Source: Pseudomonas migulae NBRC 103157
Lineage (GTDB): Bacteria > Pseudomonadota > Gammaproteobacteria > Pseudomonadales > Pseudomonadaceae
Assembly (NCBI RefSeq): GCF_002091715.1
Contig: NZ_BDAG01000006.1
Location: 1 to 64,000 of the forward strand
DNA length: 64,000 nucleotides
Direction of reading: 5' to 3'
This document shows, piece by piece, positions 60,890-64,000 of the stretch; within the stretch, counting starts at the first letter, position 1, and each line of letters opens with the position of its first letter. A program made the position numbers and the translations under genes. The notes below the pieces were generated by a model. The model was not told the DNA's origin, ran no database searches, and worked only from the letters and a program-made list of their open reading frames with translations.

Positions 60890-60963
60890 CTCTTCGCGAG
60901 CAAGCCCGCTCCCACATTGGAACGCGGTCACCTGTGGGAGCGGGCTTGCTCGCGAAGGCGGCC
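60890..60963. repeat. REP pair (family A), short spacer
   Basis: CGCGAGCAAGCCCGCTCCCAC and GTGGGAGCGGGCTTGCTCGCG with only 20 bases between them, the most compact pair here. Confidence 0.92.
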
Positions 60964-60995
60964 TCACAGGCATCACTATTCCAACAGACAGAAAC

Positions 60996-61030
60996 AAAAA
61001 TGCCAGGCGCAATGCCTGGCATTTTTTTTT
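60996..61030. terminator. Terminator after ybaB (both strands)
   Basis: Perfect 13-bp arms (60996-61008, 61014-61026) with poly-A on the left and poly-T on the right, so it ends transcripts from either side. Confidence 0.92.
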
Positions 61031-61055
61031 AGCTCATCCGACGCGCTTTGGCGAA

Positions 61056-61394
61056 TCAGAATGGCAGTTTCATGCCGGGTGGCAATTGCATGCCAGCGGT
61101 CATGCCGGACATCTTGTCCTGGCTGTTGGCTTCGATCTTGCGCACGGCGTCGTTGACGGCGGCGGCGAACACAGCCTCCAGCATTTCCTTGTCGTCTTCG
61201 CTCAGGCCTTCGACCAGGCTTGGGTCGATGGTCACGCGCTTGACGTCGTGACGACCGGTCATCACCACGGTGACCATATCGCCACCGGCTTTACCGGTGA
61301 CTTCGGCGTTGGCCAGTTCTTCCTGCATCTTGGCCATTTTTTCCTGCATCTGCTGCGCCTGCTTCATCAGGCCGGCCATGCCACCTTTCATCAT
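61056..61394 (-). CDS. Nucleoid-associated protein YbaB/EbfC
   Basis: A 112-residue DNA-binding dimer of the YbaB family. The Met/Gln-rich helix [20 protein letters not shown] and [17 protein letters not shown] are typical. It follows dnaX by 66 bases in the same direction, the usual dnaX-ybaB-recR order. I chose the first of two Met codons at 61394. Confidence 0.95.
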   Translation of the reverse strand: MMKGGMAGLMKQAQQMQEKMAKMQEELANAEVTGKAGGDMVTVVMTGRHDVKRVTIDPSLVEGLSEDDKEMLEAVFAAAVNDAVRKIEANSQDKMSGMTAGMQLPPGMKLPF

Positions 61395-61460
61395 GGGAAT
61401 CACCTCAAAGTACTTGGATAAAAACAGCGCCCGGCCCATGCGGCCGAACGCCTTCAGTTA

Positions 61461-63536
61461 TTAGCCCTGACTGGCCAGGGCTTCGACAGGTTCAATAGTA
61501 TCGTTACGGACCACCGCACCGAACTGCTGCATCATTTGCTGGATGAACGGATCACCGTGGATCGATTCCTCGGCCTCGCGCTGGCGGTTTGCACGGCGCC
61601 GGGAGGCGGCCTGTGCCGGGGTTTCCTGCTCGGGCTTGATCAGCTCCATGCTCAGGGTCAGCGTGCGCCCGTGAAACTGGTTCAACGCATCATTGAGACG
61701 ACGCTGCTGGGTCGCATTGAACAAGGCGCTGTGGGCCGGGTCCAGGTGCATCAGCCAATGATCGCCCTCCACGGAGATCAGCGTGCAGTTGGCGGCGATG
61801 CTGCCGGTCATGCCGGAAATCGGCAATTTCGGGAACAGCTCCAGCCATTGCAGGGCCAGACCGGTGGCGGGCATCGCGGCCGGTTCAGGCTCGGGCTCCG
61901 GCGCTGGCTCGGCGGTATGTTCGCTGGCCAGTTCGTCGAGGTAGCTGTAAGCCGAATCCATGTCCGGCTCGATGTAATCCTCATCCAGCGGCGGCTCGTC
62001 GTCGGGGTCGATACCCGGTGTAGCGGCGTCGACGTCGGCCACGGACGGCTCGGGGATTGGCGCAGCGGCCCACTCCGGCGCGTCCGGCACAACGCTATCA
62101 GGCGTCGGCAACGGCATCGGGGGCAATTCGGGTTGCTCGCCAGCTGTTTCCAGCACCGGCTCGACGGCTGGCTGCTGAACGATTTCGGGCTCTACCGGGT
62201 CGTTCCATGGCAGATCGACGACGGCTTCAACCGCGGCTGGCTCGGGCACGACAACCGGTTCAGGCACGACAACGGGCGCGACCGGCTCAGGCTCTGGTGC
62301 GGGAACTGGAGCAACAACCGCAGCGACCGGTGCAACTGCCGCAGCGACCACCGGCGCAACAACCGGCGCGGCAGCCACTGAGTTTGCGGAATCAACTGTG
62401 GCCTGGCTGATCCCCACTGGCTTTAGCGGTTGCCTCGGTGCGTCTTCGGTGTCTGCGGGCCGGAACGCCAGCATTCGCAGCAAGACCATTTCAAAACCAC
62501 CACGCGGGTCAGGCGCCAGCGGCAAATCGCGGCGGCCGATCAGGCCCATCTGGTAGTAGAACTGCACGTCTTCGGCCGGCAAGGCCTGGGCCAGCGCCAA
62601 CACCCGATCACGGTCGCCGTGACCATTGTCGACACCTTCAGGCAAGGCCTGGGCGATGGCGACACGGTGCAGCACGTTAAGAATTTCCGAAAGCACGCCG
62701 TTCCAGTCCGGGCCTTGTTCGGCCAGATGACGGACGGCCTCGAGCAACGCCTTGGCGTCGCCTTCGATCAGCGCATGCAGTACGTCGTAAACCTGACCGT
62801 GATCGAGCGTCCCGAGCATTGCCCGCACGTCGGCGGCCATGACTTTGCCCTCACCGAAGGCAATCGCCTGGTCGGTCAGGCTCATGGCGTCGCGCATCGA
62901 ACCATCGGCGGCGCGGCCCAGCAGCCACAGTGCATCGTCTTCGAACGGCACATTCTCGACGCCCAGCACGTGGGTCAAATGCTCGACCACGCGTTCCGGG
63001 GTCATGTTTTTCAGGGAGAACTGCAGGCATCGCGACAAAATCGTTGCAGGAAGTTTCTGCGGATCAGTCGTCGCCAGAATGAATTTGACGTAGGGCGGTG
63101 GCTCTTCGAGGGTTTTCAGCAGCGCATTGAAGGAATGGCTGGAGAGCATGTGCACTTCGTCGATCAGGTAGACCTTGAAGCGACCGCGACTCGGGGCGTA
63201 CTGCACGTTGTCGAGCAGCTCGCGGGTGTCCTCGACCTTGGTCCGGCTCGCGGCGTCGATCTCGATCAGGTCGACGAAGCGGCCTTCATCGATCTCGCGA
63301 CACACCGAGCACTCGCCACAGGGCGTCGAAGTGATACCTGTTTCACAGTTCAGGCATTTGGCGATGATCCGCGCGATGGTGGTCTTGCCGACCCCGCGCG
63401 TTCCGGTAAACAGGTAAGCGTGGTGCAGCCGTTGGCTGTCCAAGGCATTGATCAGAGCCTTGAGCACATGGGTCTGGCCGACCATTTCGCGGAACGAGCG
63501 CGGACGCCATTTACGTGCAAGAACCTGATAACTCAT
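61461..63536 (-). CDS. dnaX: DNA polymerase III tau/gamma subunit
   Basis: Clamp-loader motor that also couples the two core polymerases. The 691-residue protein has Walker A TGTRGVGKTT near 45, a zinc module CETGITSTPCGECSVC, DEVHMLSS, and the sensor SRCLQF. Residues ~385-560 form a very low-complexity linker rich in Pro, Val, Ala and Glu, then a C-terminal tau domain. I did not see an A-AAA-AAG slippery heptamer like that of E. coli. ATG 63536 gives MSYQVLARKW. Confidence 0.97.
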   Translation of the reverse strand: MSYQVLARKWRPRSFREMVGQTHVLKALINALDSQRLHHAYLFTGTRGVGKTTIARIIAKCLNCETGITSTPCGECSVCREIDEGRFVDLIEIDAASRTKVEDTRELLDNVQYAPSRGRFKVYLIDEVHMLSSHSFNALLKTLEEPPPYVKFILATTDPQKLPATILSRCLQFSLKNMTPERVVEHLTHVLGVENVPFEDDALWLLGRAADGSMRDAMSLTDQAIAFGEGKVMAADVRAMLGTLDHGQVYDVLHALIEGDAKALLEAVRHLAEQGPDWNGVLSEILNVLHRVAIAQALPEGVDNGHGDRDRVLALAQALPAEDVQFYYQMGLIGRRDLPLAPDPRGGFEMVLLRMLAFRPADTEDAPRQPLKPVGISQATVDSANSVAAAPVVAPVVAAAVAPVAAVVAPVPAPEPEPVAPVVVPEPVVVPEPAAVEAVVDLPWNDPVEPEIVQQPAVEPVLETAGEQPELPPMPLPTPDSVVPDAPEWAAAPIPEPSVADVDAATPGIDPDDEPPLDEDYIEPDMDSAYSYLDELASEHTAEPAPEPEPEPAAMPATGLALQWLELFPKLPISGMTGSIAANCTLISVEGDHWLMHLDPAHSALFNATQQRRLNDALNQFHGRTLTLSMELIKPEQETPAQAASRRRANRQREAEESIHGDPFIQQMMQQFGAVVRNDTIEPVEALASQG

Positions 63537-63658
63537 CGAAAACCGTCGCAACGAAGGAACAGAAGCGGCTAATGCTAGCGGAGCAAGGCCAAAATTGCAT
63601 CCGGCGCGCTCGTCTAATCTGGCTAAGATGCTCTTTGGGGGTATTTATCGGAGTGTTT

Positions 63659-64000
63659 ATGCGGCTGGCCTTGGGGGCACTGCTGTTGATCAGCCTGAAC
63701 AGCGCTGCCACCGACGTGCCGTTGCGTTTCGTGGTGCCCGACAGCTGGGCGATGCCGATGGTGCAACTGGAGCGCGGCCGACCGACCCAGGGCATCCTGC
63801 ATGACGTAATGGTCAGCCTCGCCACCCAGGTCGGCGTTCCGGCCGAGTTTCACGTGCTGCCCCGGGCGCGGGTGCAAGGCGCGATGGAACACGGCGAGGT
63901 CGATGTCCGCTGCTATGCCGCGCAGTCGTGGCTGCCGAATCCCGAGGACTACCTCTGGAGCATTCCCCTCTGGAATCAGCCCGACATGCTGATCAGCCGG
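63659..64000 (+). CDS. Periplasmic amino-acid-type binding protein (3' end outside window)
   Basis: The first 114 residues of a longer gene; frame open to the last base. ATG 63659 has GGAG 6 bases upstream. A signal peptide (MRLALGALLLISLNSAATD) is followed by LRFVVPDSWAMPMVQL and GILHDVMVSLATQVGV, the start pattern of bacterial solute-binding proteins of family 3. Ligand unknown. It is divergent from dnaX. Confidence 0.75.
   Translation, partial: MRLALGALLLISLNSAATDVPLRFVVPDSWAMPMVQLERGRPTQGILHDVMVSLATQVGVPAEFHVLPRARVQGAMEHGEVDVRCYAAQSWLPNPEDYLWSIPLWNQPDMLISR

Noticed and set aside
60794-61012. 73-residue extension of the NADP oxidoreductase
   Set aside because: It translates the REP pair (SRASPLP and CGSGLARE patterns seen at other REPs); ATG 60793 has a strong ribosome site.

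Overview
The window is an ordinary, high-GC chromosomal segment of a fluorescent-group Pseudomonas. This rests on gene order that matches two Pseudomonas blocks (gap–mfd–nagZ–psrA–lexA–sulA–topA–fadAB, and acnA–aer–two ccoNOQP operons–ccoGHIS–hemN–anr–apt–recR–dnaX), on the long N-terminally extended GAPDH, on the psrA/MTI-phosphorylase genes, and on many paired REP-type repeats typical of P. fluorescens relatives. About 50 protein genes were recognised; no tRNA, rRNA, CRISPR array, prophage or transposase was seen.

Layout. 1-12 kb: end of an MFS symporter, GAPDH (gap) divergent from mfd, a CsiV-like periplasmic protein, a SWIM/SNF2 helicase, methylthioinosine phosphorylase and nagZ. 12-15 kb: psrA behind two overlapping self-operators, then lexA-sulA behind two SOS boxes. 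15-27 kb: two small conserved proteins, topA, a DUF1653 protein, fadBA, a gene-poor stretch with a candidate small RNA, a universal stress protein, an ABC-F ATPase and the Slt lytic transglycosylase. 27-38 kb: an ABC exporter, pdxB, a MATE pump, tusA, rlmM, acnA and a CPBP protease. 38-57 kb: the aerobic/microaerobic respiration block, with Aer receptor, two complete cbb3 oxidase operons in tandem, the assembly genes ccoGHIS plus a TauE/SafE-like membrane protein, hemN and its regulator anr. 57-64 kb: apt, an acyl-CoA dehydrogenase, recR, an NADP-dependent oxidoreductase, ybaB, dnaX and the start of a periplasmic binding protein gene.

How it works together. The anr product senses low oxygen through a 4Fe-4S cluster. 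A perfect ANR box lies in front of hemN, and a near-perfect one lies inside the 5' end of the divergent hydrolase gene at exactly the distance expected for a class II promoter of the first cbb3 operon. The second cbb3 operon instead has a sigma70-like promoter and RegA/PrrA/RoxR-like palindromes far upstream, which suggests separate control of the two oxidases. PsrA (fatty-acid sensing) sits near fadBA, and LexA with SulA forms a DNA-damage unit.

The least explained parts are the roughly 1.1 kb insertion between the second ccoP and ccoG (REP pairs, a repeat-like GC-rich stretch and a 59-residue ORF), the 600-base region upstream of fadB, and several perfect inverted repeats upstream of aer and anr. 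I did not find a clearly new multi-gene system; the regulatory arrangement of the two oxidase operons is the most interesting signal.
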